Shown: one piece after another, positions 25,081-34,684 of the stretch
Numbering within the stretch: position 1 is the first letter of the stretch
Layout: each line of letters begins with the position of its first letter
NCBI GenBank assembly: GCA_963782465.1
Contig: CAWAJR010000003.1
Location: 496,001-560,000 of the forward strand
DNA from: JAODBJ01 sp963782465
Lineage (GTDB): Bacteria; Actinomycetota; Acidimicrobiia; IMCC26256; PALSA-610
Length of the DNA: 64,000 nt
Reading direction: 5' to 3'
The notes under the pieces: generated by a model
Database searches by the model: none
What the model saw: the letters and a program-made list of their open reading frames with translations, nothing else
What the model was told of the DNA's origin: nothing
Position numbers and translations under genes: made by a program

Positions 25081-25851
25081 CTAGTGCGGGACGAGGCCGC
25101 CGTCGGCGAGGAGCACCTGGCCGGTCATGAAGCTCGACGCGTCGGACGCGAGGAAGAGCACCGGCCCGACCATCTCGTCGGGATCGGCGGCGCGGCGCAG
25201 GATGCCTGCGTTCGCCATCGATTTCTGCGCCTCCGGCGTGTTCGCGCGGACCATGTCGGTGTCGACCGTGCCCGGCGCGAGCGCGTTCACCCTGATGTGC
25301 CGCGGTGCGTACGCGGCAGCCATCGAACGGGTGAACGACATCATCCCGGCCTTCGCCGCGGCGTACATCGCGACGTTGGCCGAGAAGAGGAACGCACCGG
25401 CCGAGATCACGTTCACCACTGCGCCGCGACCGCTCCGGGCGAGGTGAGGCAACGCGTCCTGCACGAGGAACACGGGGCCGCGCAGGTTGACGTCGAACGA
25501 CTTCGCCCACGCTTCGGGGGTGAACTCGCCGAGCGGCTGGGTCAACGCGTTCGCCGCATTGTTCACGACGATGTCGACCCCGCCGTACTCGGCGACCGTG
25601 CGCTCGACGAGCGCGCGCAACGCGTCGAGATCGCCCATGTGGGTCGGTACACCGAGCGCGTCTCCGCCCATGCCGCGCAGGTGCGCTTCGGTCTCGGCGC
25701 ACGCCTCGGCCTTGCGGCTGGCGACCACGACCTTCGCCCCCGCCGCGACGAACCCTTCGGCGACGGCGCGGCCGATCCCTCGCGTCCCGCCGGTGACGAT
25801 CGCCACGCGGCCGGTGAGATCGGACTGTGCCTGCAACTTCGCTCGGTCCAC
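25081..25851 (-). CDS. Short-chain dehydrogenase/reductase
   Basis: 256 residues from the preferred GTG at 25851 (VDRAKLQAQSDLTGRVAIV), which has GGGAG six bases upstream. Motifs are TGGTRGIG, NNAANALT and active-site YAAAK, and the C-terminus ends TGQVLLADGGLVPH, as in FabG-like reductases. The frame is open further upstream, but that stretch crosses the ArsR operator region. It is divergent from the ArsR gene. The substrate is unknown. Confidence 0.85.
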   Translation of the reverse strand: MDRAKLQAQSDLTGRVAIVTGGTRGIGRAVAEGFVAAGAKVVVASRKAEACAETEAHLRGMGGDALGVPTHMGDLDALRALVERTVAEYGGVDIVVNNAANALTQPLGEFTPEAWAKSFDVNLRGPVFLVQDALPHLARSGRGAVVNVISAGAFLFSANVAMYAAAKAGMMSFTRSMAAAYAPRHIRVNALAPGTVDTDMVRANTPEAQKSMANAGILRRAADPDEMVGPVLFLASDASSFMTGQVLLADGGLVPH

Positions 25852-25929
25852 CGCGAACTCCCGATCGGCCTGGTTCGGCTCCCGAAGGGACGGCACGCTA
25901 CCGGCCCCCTTGACGAAGTCATTGGTTAG

Positions 25930-25958
25930 CCGTAGCTTACGGTTCGTGGTCACGAACC
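25930..25958. promoter_or_regulatory. ArsR operator candidates, two overlapping palindromes
   Basis: CCGTA-GCT-TACGG (25930-25942) abuts GGTTCGTG-GT-CACGAACC (25941-25958). The second covers the ArsR start codon at 25946, as expected for autorepression, and the pair may also affect the divergent SDR gene. Confidence 0.5.
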
Positions 25959-26284
25959 AAGATGCGCTGGGCGCGATCGCCGACCCCACCCGCCGGGCGA
26001 TCGTCGAAGCGCTGGCCGGCGGCCCGCTACCGGTCGGGCGCCTCGCGGAACGCCTGCCGGTCACCCGGCCCGCGGTGTCGCAACACCTCAAGGTGTTGAA
26101 GGACGCCGGCCTGGTGCGCGAGCGCGCCGAAGGGACGCGCCGCGTCTACCGCCTCGACCCGCGCGGTCTCGCCGAGATCCGTGCCTGGCTCGACCGGTTC
26201 TGGGACGGCGCGCTGGCCTCGTTCAAGGACGCCGTCGAAGCGCGACCCGAACCGACCCTTCCCCGAGCCAAGGAGCAGGAATGA
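25946..26284 (+). CDS. ArsR family transcriptional regulator
   Basis: 112 residues. A winged helix-turn-helix fills most of the chain (ALGAIADPTRRAIVEALAGG, then VTRPAVSQHLKVLKDAGLV and the wing ERAEGTRRVYRLDP). It lacks the metal-binding ELCVCDL motif of metal-sensing ArsR proteins. It belongs to the common subgroup that is paired with an AHSA1 protein, and its stop overlaps that gene (ATGA). A perfect 8+8 palindrome covers its GTG start, indicating autorepression. Confidence 0.88.
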   Translation: MVTNQDALGAIADPTRRAIVEALAGGPLPVGRLAERLPVTRPAVSQHLKVLKDAGLVRERAEGTRRVYRLDPRGLAEIRAWLDRFWDGALASFKDAVEARPEPTLPRAKEQE

Positions 26285-26760
26285 CCCTCACCGTCGCCCC
26301 CGTCCGCAAGCACGTCGTCGTCGACGCGCCGATCGAACACGCCTTCCGCGTCTTCACCGACGGCTTTGCCACCTGGTGGCCCTTGGGAACGCATCACCTC
26401 GGTGCCAACCCGCCGGTGACGGTTCTGCTCGAGGGCCACGTCGGTGGGCGCTGCTACGAGCGCGACGCGGGCGGCGCCGAGACGGTGTGGGGCCACGTGC
26501 GCGCCTGGGACCCGCCGCAGCGGCTCGTGTTCTCGTGGGAGATCTCCTCCGACTGGCGGTGCGACCCGTCGGCCGCGAGCGAAGTCGAGGTGCGCTTCAT
26601 CGCCGAGTCGGCGGAGCGCACTCGTGTCGAGCTCGAACACCGCGGCCTCGAGGTCTACGGCGAGAAGGTGCAGGAGATCCGCGATGCGCTGAGCAGCGAG
26701 GGCGGCTGGACGGGGATCCTCGCCCGCTTCGCCGCCGTCGCCGGGCCGAGCGCGGCGTAG
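26281..26760 (+). CDS. AHSA1/SRPBCC-domain protein
   Basis: 159 residues of the START-like SRPBCC fold: VVVDAPIEHAFRVFTDGFAT at the N-terminus, GGRCYERDAGGAETVWGHV in the middle, and a long C-terminal helix. These proteins hold a hydrophobic ligand cavity and usually occur beside an ArsR regulator, as here, with translational coupling. The ligand is unknown. It converges with modC after 17 bp. Confidence 0.87.
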   Translation: MTLTVAPVRKHVVVDAPIEHAFRVFTDGFATWWPLGTHHLGANPPVTVLLEGHVGGRCYERDAGGAETVWGHVRAWDPPQRLVFSWEISSDWRCDPSAASEVEVRFIAESAERTRVELEHRGLEVYGEKVQEIRDALSSEGGWTGILARFAAVAGPSAA

Positions 26761-26777
26761 GAGCACGACGCGGTCGG

Positions 26778-27854
26778 TCACGCCGGGAACACGGAGATCT
26801 CCGTCGCCTTGATCGCGACCCAGATCGGCGCGCCTTCGCGAAGGCCGAGGGCGGTGACGGCCGCCGGCGTGACCTCCGCGATCACCGGGAGCGCGCCGAG
26901 TACCCGCACTCGTACCCGCGCCCCGAAATGGTCGACGCCCGCAACCGAGCCCGGGAACACGTTGCGGGCGCTGCCTTCGGGCCGTACGCGGTGGAGCACC
27001 ACCGCGTGCGGCGGCACAACGGCGAACACCTCGCCGTGCGACGGCTCGGCCGTCGCGATCGTGAGGGCGAAGCCGCTGTCGATCCGTACGAGGTCGCCCT
27101 CGGCGACACCGCGGTAGAGGTTGGTCCCGACCAGGTCCGCGACGTACGACGTGCGCGGGTGCGCGACGACATCCTCGGGCGTGCCGGCCTGCACGACGCG
27201 GCCACGGTGCAGGATGCACAACCGATCGGCCAGCGTGAGCGCGTCGAGCGCGTCGTGGGTCACCAAGACGCGGGCGCCGCGGGTGCTCGCGAACACGGAG
27301 CGCAGGCTCTGCCTGAGCTCGGCCCGGCTTTGCACGTCGAGCGCGGCCAACGGTTCGTCGAGGAGCAACACGCGCGGTTCGATCGCGACCGCCCGCGCGA
27401 CCGCGACGCGCTGCGCCTGCCCACCCGACAACTCGCGGGGCCGGGCATGCAATTTGGCGCCGAGGCCCACCTCGGCCAGCAGCGCCGCGGCTCGCTCGCG
27501 AGCGGCGCGACGGCGCATCCCCTGTTCGCGTAGGCCGAACGCGACATTGTCGAGCGCGTCGAGGTGCGGGAACAGCAGGTAGTCCTGGAACACCACGCCG
27601 ATCCCACGCGCCTCGGGCGGTACGAAGATGCCGGCGACCGGATCGTCGGCGACGATCGCTCCGGCGGCGGCACCGTCGCCGAGCACGATGCGGCCCGCAT
27701 CGATCGGCAGCAGCCCGGCCAGCGCCCGCAGCAACGTCGTCTTCCCGGCCCCGTTCGGCCCGAGCACCGCGACGGTCTCGCCGTCGGCGACGTCGAGCGC
27801 GACGTCGAGCGTGAATTCGCCGACCTTCGCGGTGATCGCCGCGTCGACGCTCAC
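26778..27854 (-). CDS. modC: Molybdate ABC transporter ATP-binding protein
   Basis: 358 residues. Walker A is GPNGAGKTTLL (near residue 35), the signature LSGGQAQRVAVARAV, Walker B VLLLDEPLAALD, and the switch His is in VLVTHDALDAL. A C-terminal MOP/TOBE domain (about residues 290-358) binds oxyanion in ModC proteins. It powers import of molybdate for molybdenum-cofactor enzymes. The GTG start overlaps the modB stop (GTGA). A longer open frame that joins modC to the start of modB is an artefact of the frameshift in modB. Confidence 0.9.
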   Translation of the reverse strand: MSVDAAITAKVGEFTLDVALDVADGETVAVLGPNGAGKTTLLRALAGLLPIDAGRIVLGDGAAAGAIVADDPVAGIFVPPEARGIGVVFQDYLLFPHLDALDNVAFGLREQGMRRRAARERAAALLAEVGLGAKLHARPRELSGGQAQRVAVARAVAIEPRVLLLDEPLAALDVQSRAELRQSLRSVFASTRGARVLVTHDALDALTLADRLCILHRGRVVQAGTPEDVVAHPRTSYVADLVGTNLYRGVAEGDLVRIDSGFALTIATAEPSHGEVFAVVPPHAVVLHRVRPEGSARNVFPGSVAGVDHFGARVRVRVLGALPVIAEVTPAAVTALGLREGAPIWVAIKATEISVFPA

Positions 27855-28658
27855 AACGCCGACAGCCAGCGTTCGCGGAGGCTGACAAGCACCGTCAGCG
27901 ACACCGCGAGGAGCAGGAGGCTGAGCACGATCGCAGCGTCGGTGTTGCCGGTTTCGAGCCGCACGTACACGAACAGCGGCAGCGTCTGCGTCGTGCCCGG
28001 GAAGTTGCCGGCGAAGGTGATGGTCGCACCGAACTCGCCGAGCGCCCGCGCCCAGCAGAGCACGGCGCCCGCCATCAACGAGGGCCGCACCGCCGGCAAC
28101 GACACCCGGCGGAACACGCTCCAGCGCGACGCGCCGAGCGTGCGCGCCGCGTCTTCGAGCCGCTGATCGGCCGCCCGGAACGCGGCTTCGACCGTCAGCA
28201 CGAGGAACGGCATCGACACGAACAGTTCGGCGGCGATCGCACCGGGCACGTGGAACGGCAGTTCCACCCCGATCTGGTCGAGGTACTGGCCGACCAGGCC
28301 GCGCCGACCGAACGCCAGCAGCAACGCGATGCCGCCGACGACGGGCGGTAACACCATCGGCAGGGTGGTGAGCGCGGCGAACGAGCCGGCGCCCCGGGTA
28401 CTCGACGCGCGCTTGCACCCACGCGAGCGGGACGCCGAAGACGACGGCGAGGAAGGTCGCCGCGAGCGATGTTTCGAGCGAGAGGACCAGCGCCTGGCGC
28501 GATGCGTGGCTCGAGAGCTCGTGCCACGACGACCGCCACGGCGCGCGCCACAACATCCCCGCGAGCGGCAGCAGGAAGAACAAGACCGCGACGACTGCCG
28601 CCGCAACGGCGATCAGGGGTGGCCGCGCCACACCGCGAGCGCGAGATCGGCGTGCCAT
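27851..28658 (-). CDS. modB: Molybdate ABC transporter permease, frameshifted
   Basis: The N-terminal part (first membrane helix VAAAVVAVLFFLLPLAGMLW, up to VQARVEYPG) and the C-terminal part (ALTTLPMVLPPVVGGIALLL through the permease loop GASRWSVFRRVSLPAVRP) lie in different frames. They join if one G is removed from the GGGG run near 28391-28396. The restored protein of about 268 residues has five or six helices and the EAA loop that contacts ModC. It starts seven bases after modA. Confidence 0.8.
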
Positions 28659-28665
28659 CAGGTCA

Positions 28666-29495
28666 TCAGCCGGCCGCGAGGAACCCTCTGGCGATCAGCG
28701 CCTGCTGCCCGGGGCCGAGACCATGTCGTCGACGAACGCCGCCGCGGCCGCCTGGTGCTTCGTGGCCTTCACGACGGCGATCGGGTACGTCGCGACGACG
28801 TTCACGGAGTCGGGGATCGGGACGGCCTGCACTGCGTTCCCGGCCGCCATCACGTCGCTCGCATAGACCACGACCGCGTCGGCCTCGCCCAGCGTCAGTT
28901 TCGCGAGCGTCGACTTCACGTCGAGTTCCAGCGACTTCGGGTGCGGTTCCGGGAGGTGCGCCTTCGCGAAGGCCTGCCGCGCGTAGTTGCCGGCTGGTAC
29001 CGCGGGATCTTCGAGGACGAGGTTGACGCCGGATCGTTCGAGATCGGCGAGCCCGGTGATGTGCTTCGGGTTGCCGGGCGCGACGGCAATCTCCAACGTG
29101 TTGCGGGCGAAGACCTTCGGGGCCTCGACGAGCCCGGCGTCGACCAGCTTCTGCATGTTGACGGTGTCGGCCGACGCGAAGACGTCGGCGTTCGCGCCCT
29201 GCTCGATCTGCGTGACGAGCGCCTGCGAGCCGGCAAAGTTGTAGGTGAGTTTCAGCCCGTGGTGTTGCTGCTCCAACGGCGCCTTCGCGTCGGTCATCGC
29301 CTCGGTGAGCGACGCGGCACCGAACACGGTGAGCGGTCCGGTCAGCGCGTCGCCGGTCGCGGTCGCGGCGGTCGCGGGCGGCACGGTGGTCGTCGTCGTG
29401 GTCGAGCCCTGCGACGTGCTGCTCCCGCACCCGGCCGCGGCGACGGCACAGGCGAACACCGCGATGGGCGCCAGCCGTTGCCTGAACCCGTGCAT
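28666..29495 (-). CDS. modA: Molybdate-binding lipoprotein, frameshifted near the C-terminus
   Basis: The signal ends in lipobox VAAAGC (Cys near residue 23) and is followed by a Thr-rich linker. Ligand-site segments include LTVFGAASLTEAM, NFAGSQALVTQIEQGA and GEADAVVVYASDV. The direct frame stops early at 28695; shifting one frame at the CCCCGGGC stretch near 28708-28715 gives the normal ending GQQALIARGFLAAG and the stop at 28666. The repaired length, about 276 residues, is normal. It captures molybdate outside the membrane for ModBC. Confidence 0.85.
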
Positions 29496-29512
29496 GCGAC
29501 CCCCGAGCGGTG

Positions 29513-29533
29513 AGTAGTCGCAACGAGACTACT
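29513..29533. promoter_or_regulatory. Inverted repeat upstream of modA
   Basis: AGTAGTC (29513-29519) and GACTACT (29527-29533) are exact complements seven bases apart. They overlap the stop codon of the PadR-like gene and lie 18 bp upstream of modA, so the site may be an operator for modABC or an attenuating hairpin. Confidence 0.5.
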
Positions 29534-30062
29534 TGGCGCCCGCGAGCGCGGTGAGGAACCGCTGCACCGCCAGCGTCTGCTCGCGCCGCCAGCGCACGAG
29601 TACCGCCTCGACGCCACCGTCACGCGGCACGCGCGCGTGCACCGATTCGAACACCGGTGCGAGCGCGTCGAGCTGGCGACGCACGAGACCGGTCGCCGGT
29701 TCGCCCGCCCGGAGGAGGAACGCCACCTTCAGCAGGAGTGCGGTGCGCACGTCGCGCACGTGATCGACCGGCGCCGCGAGCCAGCGGCGCAACACCGCCC
29801 GTCCGGCGCGGGTCGGGCGCACGATCGTCCGCCGGGGGCCGCCGCGGCCGGGCTCCTCGCCGCACGTCTCGATGAGCCCGGCGTCGAGGAGGGTCGCGAG
29901 CGAGCGGTACACGAGCGGGCGCGTCACCGTCCAGATCTGGCCGAGTGGCCCGTCGCCGGCCAGCTCGCGCACGACCGTCCAACCGTGCGTCGGGCCGACA
30001 TCGGTGACGACGCCCAAAACGGCCCAATCGCTGAGCGAGAGGTCGGGCAGTGGCGGGGCCAT
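29529..30062 (-). CDS. PadR-like winged-helix regulator
   Basis: 177 residues. The N-terminal winged helix (LSLSDWAVLGVVTDVGPTHG, then RPLVYRSLATLLDAGLIETC and a GRGGPRRTIVRPT wing) matches PadR/Vir-type regulators, and the C-terminal helical domain would dimerize. The ATG at 30062 fits the family N-terminus better than upstream in-frame starts. It precedes modABC on the same strand after 33 bp, so a molybdate-related role is inferred rather than shown. Confidence 0.8.
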   Translation of the reverse strand: MAPPLPDLSLSDWAVLGVVTDVGPTHGWTVVRELAGDGPLGQIWTVTRPLVYRSLATLLDAGLIETCGEEPGRGGPRRTIVRPTRAGRAVLRRWLAAPVDHVRDVRTALLLKVAFLLRAGEPATGLVRRQLDALAPVFESVHARVPRDGGVEAVLVRWRREQTLAVQRFLTALAGAK

Positions 30063-30163
30063 ACGCGCACCGTACCGGTCGTGCGCCGACGGGAACGGTG
30101 CCATCGGTTGGGTACCGTTGGGTATCGGACCGCGAGGTCGAAGCAACGTTTCGGAGGTGTCTC

Positions 30164-31631
30164 GTGCGCGTGCACGACAAGTTGTTCATCGGTGGCGAAT
30201 GGGTCGACCCGGCAACCAAGAACGTGATCGAGGTCGTGTCGCCCCACACGGAAGAAGTCGTGGCGACGGTGCCGGAAGCGTCGAACGCCGATGTCGATCG
30301 CGCCGTGGCCGCGGCCCGCGACGCGTTCGACAACGGCGATTGGCCGCTCCTCGCACCCGCCGAGCGCATCGCGGCCGTCGAGCGCTTCGCCGGCATCTAC
30401 GCGTCGCGCCTCGCCGACATGGCCGGGGTCATCACCGAGGAGATGGGCTCGCCGATTTCCTTCTCCAACCTCGCGCAGTCACCCGCACCGTGGTTGATGT
30501 TGAACTCGTTCATCGACGTCGCCAAGCAATACCCCTGGGAGGAGACGCGCCAGGGCGTGCTCGGCTCCGACGTGATCGTCCGCCACGAGGCCGTCGGCGT
30601 CGTCGCCGCGATCGTGCCGTGGAACGTCCCGCAGTTCGTCACCATGTCGAAGCTGGCGCCCGCGTTGCTCGCCGGCTGCGCCATCGTCGTGAAACCCGCA
30701 CCCGAAACACCGCTCGACGGGTTCCTCATGGCCGAGCTCCTCGAAGAGGCCGGCATCCCGAAAGGTGTCGTGTCGGTGCTGCCCGCCGGCCGTGAAGTCG
30801 GTGAGCACCTCGTCCGCCACCCCGGCGTCGACAAGGTCGCCTTCACCGGTTCCACCGCGGCGGGCCGGCGCATCGCCGCGATCTGCGGCGAGCAGCTGAA
30901 GCGGGTCAGCCTCGAACTCGGCGGCAAGTCGGCCGCGATCATCCTCGACGATGCCGACCTCGCCGCGACCGTCGAAGGCTTGAAGTTCGCGTCGCTGATG
31001 AACAACGGCCAGGCGTGCGTCGCGCAGACCCGCATCCTCGCCAGCCGCAAGCGCTACGACGAGGTGGTCGATGCGCTCTCCACGATGGTGTCGAGCCTCA
31101 AGGTAGGCGACCCCTCCGACCCGACCACGGAAGTCGGCCCGCTCGTGGCCAAGCGCCAGCAGGAACGGGTCGAGAAGTACATCGCGCTCGGTCAGGAAGA
31201 AGGGGCACGGGTCGTCGTCGGCGGCAACGGTATGCCCGCCGGTGTCGACAAGGGCTGGTACGTGCAGCCGACCGTGTTCGCCAACGCCAAGAACGACATG
31301 CGCATCGCGCGTGGAAGAGATCTTCGGCCCGGTCGTCGCGGTGATCCCGTTCGACGACGTCAACGACGCCGTCCGCATCGCCAACGACAGCGAGTACGGC
31401 CTGGCCGGTTCGGTTTGGACCTCCGACGGCGACACCGGCATGAAGATCGCCCGCCGGGTACGCGCCGGAACGTTCGGCGTCAACCAGTACACGATGGACT
31501 TCGTCGCCCCGTTCGGCGGCTACAAGGCTTCGGGCATCGGGCGCGAGTTCGGCAAGGAAGGGCTCGAGCACTACCTGGAGCTCAAGTCGATCGTCCCGAT
31601 GGGGAGCACGGGCGTCGCCGCTGCCGGCTGA
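30164..31631 (+). CDS. Aldehyde dehydrogenase, frameshifted
   Basis: About 489 residues once repaired. It shows VVAAIVPWNVPQFVT, the NAD-binding VAFTGSTAAGRRIA, the general-base Glu in LELGGKSAAI, and the nucleophile Cys in NNGQACVAQTRI (near residue 283). After NDMRIA the frame changes near 31311; EEIFGPVVAVIPFDDVNDAV and PFGGYKASGIGREFG continue one frame over, so one extra base is present. The GTG start at 30164 has GGAGG seven bases upstream. It would oxidize an aldehyde to the acid, consistent with the surrounding degradative genes. Confidence 0.85.
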
Positions 31632-31633
31632 CG

Positions 31634-31885
31634 TCACGGGCCCGGCGCGCGGTCGGGCGCGGCCGGCGAAGCTGCCCCGGGGGCGAGTTTCGCGGTCGCG
31701 ATGTCGAGCAGCGCGCGCACCGACTCGAGGGGTACGTCGAGGTGCTGGGCGATGGCGTCGTGCGATGCACCGGCGTCGCGCAACGCCAGCGCCTCGGCGT
31801 ACACCGGGTGCAAGCGGTCGAGCCGGGCCGACCGGTGCTCGTGCTCCGAGTCGGGCGGCGGCGGCGATCCGTGCCGGTCGGTCAC
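31634..31885 (-). CDS. Small HTH-like protein, unknown
   Basis: 83 residues from a GTG at 31885. The core RLHPVYAEALALRDAG followed by SHDAIAQHLDVPLESVRALL reads as a helix-turn-helix like that of sigma-factor region 4, flanked by charged and Pro/Ala-rich tails. It lies in a frame that is open far upstream only because it is antisense to the LuxR gene. Divergent placement across a 105-bp region with a 14-bp operator-like site suggests a link with that regulator. No family assigned. Confidence 0.55.
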   Translation of the reverse strand: MTDRHGSPPPPDSEHEHRSARLDRLHPVYAEALALRDAGASHDAIAQHLDVPLESVRALLDIATAKLAPGAASPAAPDRAPGP

Positions 31886-31919
31886 GGAACCGAACCTAGG
31901 AACGGCCCGCCGCGCGCGG

Positions 31920-31933
31920 ATCGGTAACGCGCT
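31920..31933. promoter_or_regulatory. 14-bp site upstream of the LuxR gene
   Basis: ATCGGTAACGCGCT. Its exact reverse complement occurs at 34685-34698, just upstream of the secreted-protein gene. Likely a shared regulator-binding site. Confidence 0.55.
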
Positions 31934-31990
31934 GACGGGCCCGGGCGATCGGCCGCCAAAGCGTCGCTTTCGGCGGCGTACCATCGCCCC

Positions 31991-34678
31991 GTGGCAGCCG
32001 GGGTGGGACCCGACGTATCGAACCCGGCCGGCGCGCCGGTCGGGCCGATCGGCCGGGCCGAAGAGCGCGCGGTCATCTCCAACTACCTCACGCAGGGGAC
32101 GAGCGTCGTGCTCGCCGGCGCCTCCGGGGTGGGCAAGACGGCACTTGCTCGCGCGCTGCGCGCCGGCACCGCGCCCGGCGCGCCCTGGCTGGCGGCCACG
32201 CGATCGAGCCGCAATATCCCCTTCGCCACCTTCGCTCCCCTGCTGTCGCGCGACGCGGCGGCGACGGCCGACTGGTCGGTCGGAGAGCCGCTCCGCCTGG
32301 CCCAGGCCGCGATGCGTGCCACGGGCGGCGAGCCGCCCTTGCTCTTCATCGACGACGCCCACCTGCTCGATGACCCCTCCGCGGCACTGGTGCACCAGCT
32401 GGTCGCGATGTCGAACGCGGTCGTGTTGCTCACCCTTACGTCGGGCGAAACGGCGCCCGATGCCGTCACTGCGCTCTGGAAGGACGCGTACGCGACCAGG
32501 GTCGAACTGCAGCCGCTCACGCGCGCCGAAACCGACGATCTCGTCGTGGCACTCCTCGGTGGACCGTGCTCCCATCTGGCGAGCCACGCGATCTGGCACA
32601 CGAGCGAGGGGAACCCGCTCTTCGCCTGTGAGCTCGTCCATGCTGCACGCGCCGCCGGCGTCCTGCGCGCCGTCGATGGTCGCTGGAACCTCTACGGCGC
32701 GCTGCCCGTGGGAGCCCGGCTCAGCGAACTGATCGGCGCACGCGTCGACGCGCTCCCCGCTGAGGTGCGCGGCACGGTCGAGATCGTCGCCGGGGCGGAA
32801 CCGCTCCCGCTCGCGCTGCTCGAACAAGTCGTCGGTCTCGACGCGATCGGCGAGGCGGAACGGCAGGGCATGATCGACATCACCCAGTCGGCGTCGATCG
32901 GGATGGTGCGGGTCGCGCACCCCGCCTACGGGGAAGTCGTGCGGGCGCGAACGCCCAAGGCCCGCCGGCGCGCCGCGCTGCGAGCACTCGTCGATGCCGC
33001 CGACGCTGCCGGCGCGCAGTCCCCCGACGACACGTTGCGCTACGTGACGTGGCGCCTCGAGGCCGGCGAACGCGTGCCGGTCGAGCTGCTGGTCGACTCG
33101 TCGTGGCGCGCGGCACAGGCGCTCGACATGACGTTGGCGGAAGCGCTCGCGCGTGTTGCCGTCGACGAGAACCCGTCGCACCACCCGGCGCGGCTCGCGC
33201 TCGCCGACGCGCAGTACCGGCTCCGGCGGCACGACGACGCGCTCGCGACGCTCGCCGCGAGCGACGCAACCGGCGACTGGCCCCGCACGGAGGTCGCGAT
33301 ACTCACCGCCAAGACGCTGTGCTCGCTCGGTCGGGCCGACGAAGCGCAGACCGTCTTGCGCGACACCGAGGCCGGCGTCGACGACCCGACGTGCCGGGCG
33401 TGGCTCGCCGGCTTCACCGCAACGTTGCTGGTGACCCTCGGTTGCCCGCGCGACGCGCTCGACCTGGCGGCGCCGCTCGCGGGCGACAGCACGATCGGGC
33501 CGCGCGGCATGCTCGGTGCGCTCTCGGCGCTCGCGCTCGCATCCGCGTTCAGCGGCCGGCGCGAAGCGGCCGCCGCGATCGGGCGCGCCGCGAAAGACCC
33601 GGCCCTGCAAGCCGGCACCGATCTGCGCACCAACCTCACCTGGGCCGCGCCCGCGGCGTGGGTCGCCGCCTGGACGACAGGTGCGCTCGACGAAGCCGAA
33701 ATCGTCGCGAAGGCGCTGCGCGAGCGGGGCACCCAACGACGGTTGCGCGACTGGGTCGGAGCCGGTTCCGTCGCGCTCGGCTGGGTCGCGCTCCTCCGCG
33801 GCGACATCGTCCGGGCCGAGCAGCTGTTGCGCGAAGGCACCCCCGCATCCGACGACAACGACGACTGGTTCGGTGCGGGCACGCTCGGCATCGCCGGCGT
33901 CGGGACGCTTGCCGGCGCCGGGTTGGCGTGGGCGGCCGCGCTCGCGGGCGAGAAGGTTACCGGCGCGACCGCCGGGCGCCGCGACCGGCCTCGCGGTCCT
34001 CGCTGGTTCGACGCCTGCTTCGACATCGGCACGGCCCTCCTCTTCGCCGCCGACGGCAACGAAGTGCACACCTTCAACCTGCTGTCCGACATCGCGACCG
34101 GCTGCCGTGCTCGCGGCGAGCTGCCGTACGAGCTGCAGGCCTTGCACTTCACGGCCCGGCTCGGCCGGCCCCGAGACGCCAGCGATCGCCTGGCCGAGAT
34201 CGCCGGCGAGATGGACGGGCCGTACGCGCCGTTGTGCACGGCCCATGCCCGTGCGCTCCTCGACGACGACGGCGCGGCACTCGATCGGGTGTCGGCCGAC
34301 TTCGAAGCGATCGGCATGCTCCTCGTCGCCGCCGAAGCGGCGGCCGCGGCGGCGACCGCCCACGACCGCGCGTGCGAAGGAGCGCGTTTCGAAGCGTCCC
34401 GGCGCCGCGCGACCGCGCTGCTCGACCGATGCCCGGGAGCACACCCTCCCACGTACACACGGTTCGTCACCCCGGCAAAGCTCAGCCCGCGCGAAGCCGA
34501 GGTGGCGCGCCTCGCGGCGCGCGGCTTGTCGAGCAAGGCGATCGCGGAGCGGCTCGTCGTGTCGGTACGCACCGTCGACAGCCATCTCGCGCACATCTAC
34601 GCCAAGCTCGGCGTGGCGAACCGCAACGAGCTCGCCGCCGGCCTGGCAGACGCTATGCCCGGTCAAGAACACGACTGA
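31991..34678 (+). CDS. LuxR-family AAA-ATPase (LAL-type) transcriptional regulator
   Basis: 895 residues. The N-terminal ATPase module has Walker A GASGVGKTALA (about residues 42-52) and Walker B LLFIDDAHLL (about 117-126). A long alpha-helical repeat region follows (AQALDMTLAEALARVAVDEN and similar TPR-like segments). The C-terminal LuxR DNA-binding domain spans residues 830-875 (LSPREAEVARLAARGLSSKA, then VSVRTVDSHLAHIYAKLGV). LAL regulators switch on gene clusters in response to small ligands. The GTG start lies 57 bp after the 14-bp site at 31920, and the same site, inverted, follows the gene, suggesting autoregulation and control of the secreted protein. Confidence 0.9.
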   Translation: MAAGVGPDVSNPAGAPVGPIGRAEERAVISNYLTQGTSVVLAGASGVGKTALARALRAGTAPGAPWLAATRSSRNIPFATFAPLLSRDAAATADWSVGEPLRLAQAAMRATGGEPPLLFIDDAHLLDDPSAALVHQLVAMSNAVVLLTLTSGETAPDAVTALWKDAYATRVELQPLTRAETDDLVVALLGGPCSHLASHAIWHTSEGNPLFACELVHAARAAGVLRAVDGRWNLYGALPVGARLSELIGARVDALPAEVRGTVEIVAGAEPLPLALLEQVVGLDAIGEAERQGMIDITQSASIGMVRVAHPAYGEVVRARTPKARRRAALRALVDAADAAGAQSPDDTLRYVTWRLEAGERVPVELLVDSSWRAAQALDMTLAEALARVAVDENPSHHPARLALADAQYRLRRHDDALATLAASDATGDWPRTEVAILTAKTLCSLGRADEAQTVLRDTEAGVDDPTCRAWLAGFTATLLVTLGCPRDALDLAAPLAGDSTIGPRGMLGALSALALASAFSGRREAAAAIGRAAKDPALQAGTDLRTNLTWAAPAAWVAAWTTGALDEAEIVAKALRERGTQRRLRDWVGAGSVALGWVALLRGDIVRAEQLLREGTPASDDNDDWFGAGTLGIAGVGTLAGAGLAWAAALAGEKVTGATAGRRDRPRGPRWFDACFDIGTALLFAADGNEVHTFNLLSDIATGCRARGELPYELQALHFTARLGRPRDASDRLAEIAGEMDGPYAPLCTAHARALLDDDGAALDRVSADFEAIGMLLVAAEAAAAAATAHDRACEGARFEASRRRATALLDRCPGAHPPTYTRFVTPAKLSPREAEVARLAARGLSSKAIAERLVVSVRTVDSHLAHIYAKLGVANRNELAAGLADAMPGQEHD

Positions 34679-34684
34679 TTCCGT

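Noticed and set aside
26778..28658. Apparent 626-residue ModB-ModC fusion protein
   Set aside because: The frame crosses the middle of modB as nonsense sequence while the true permease segment is read in another frame. It is an artefact of the one-base shift near 28395.
31634..34672. Very long minus-strand open frame opposite the LuxR gene
   Set aside because: The plus strand encodes a complete ATPase/LuxR protein there; the antisense frame is Arg/Gly/Ala-rich with no motifs and is open because of GC bias at third positions. Only its last 84 codons, beyond the LuxR gene, look real.
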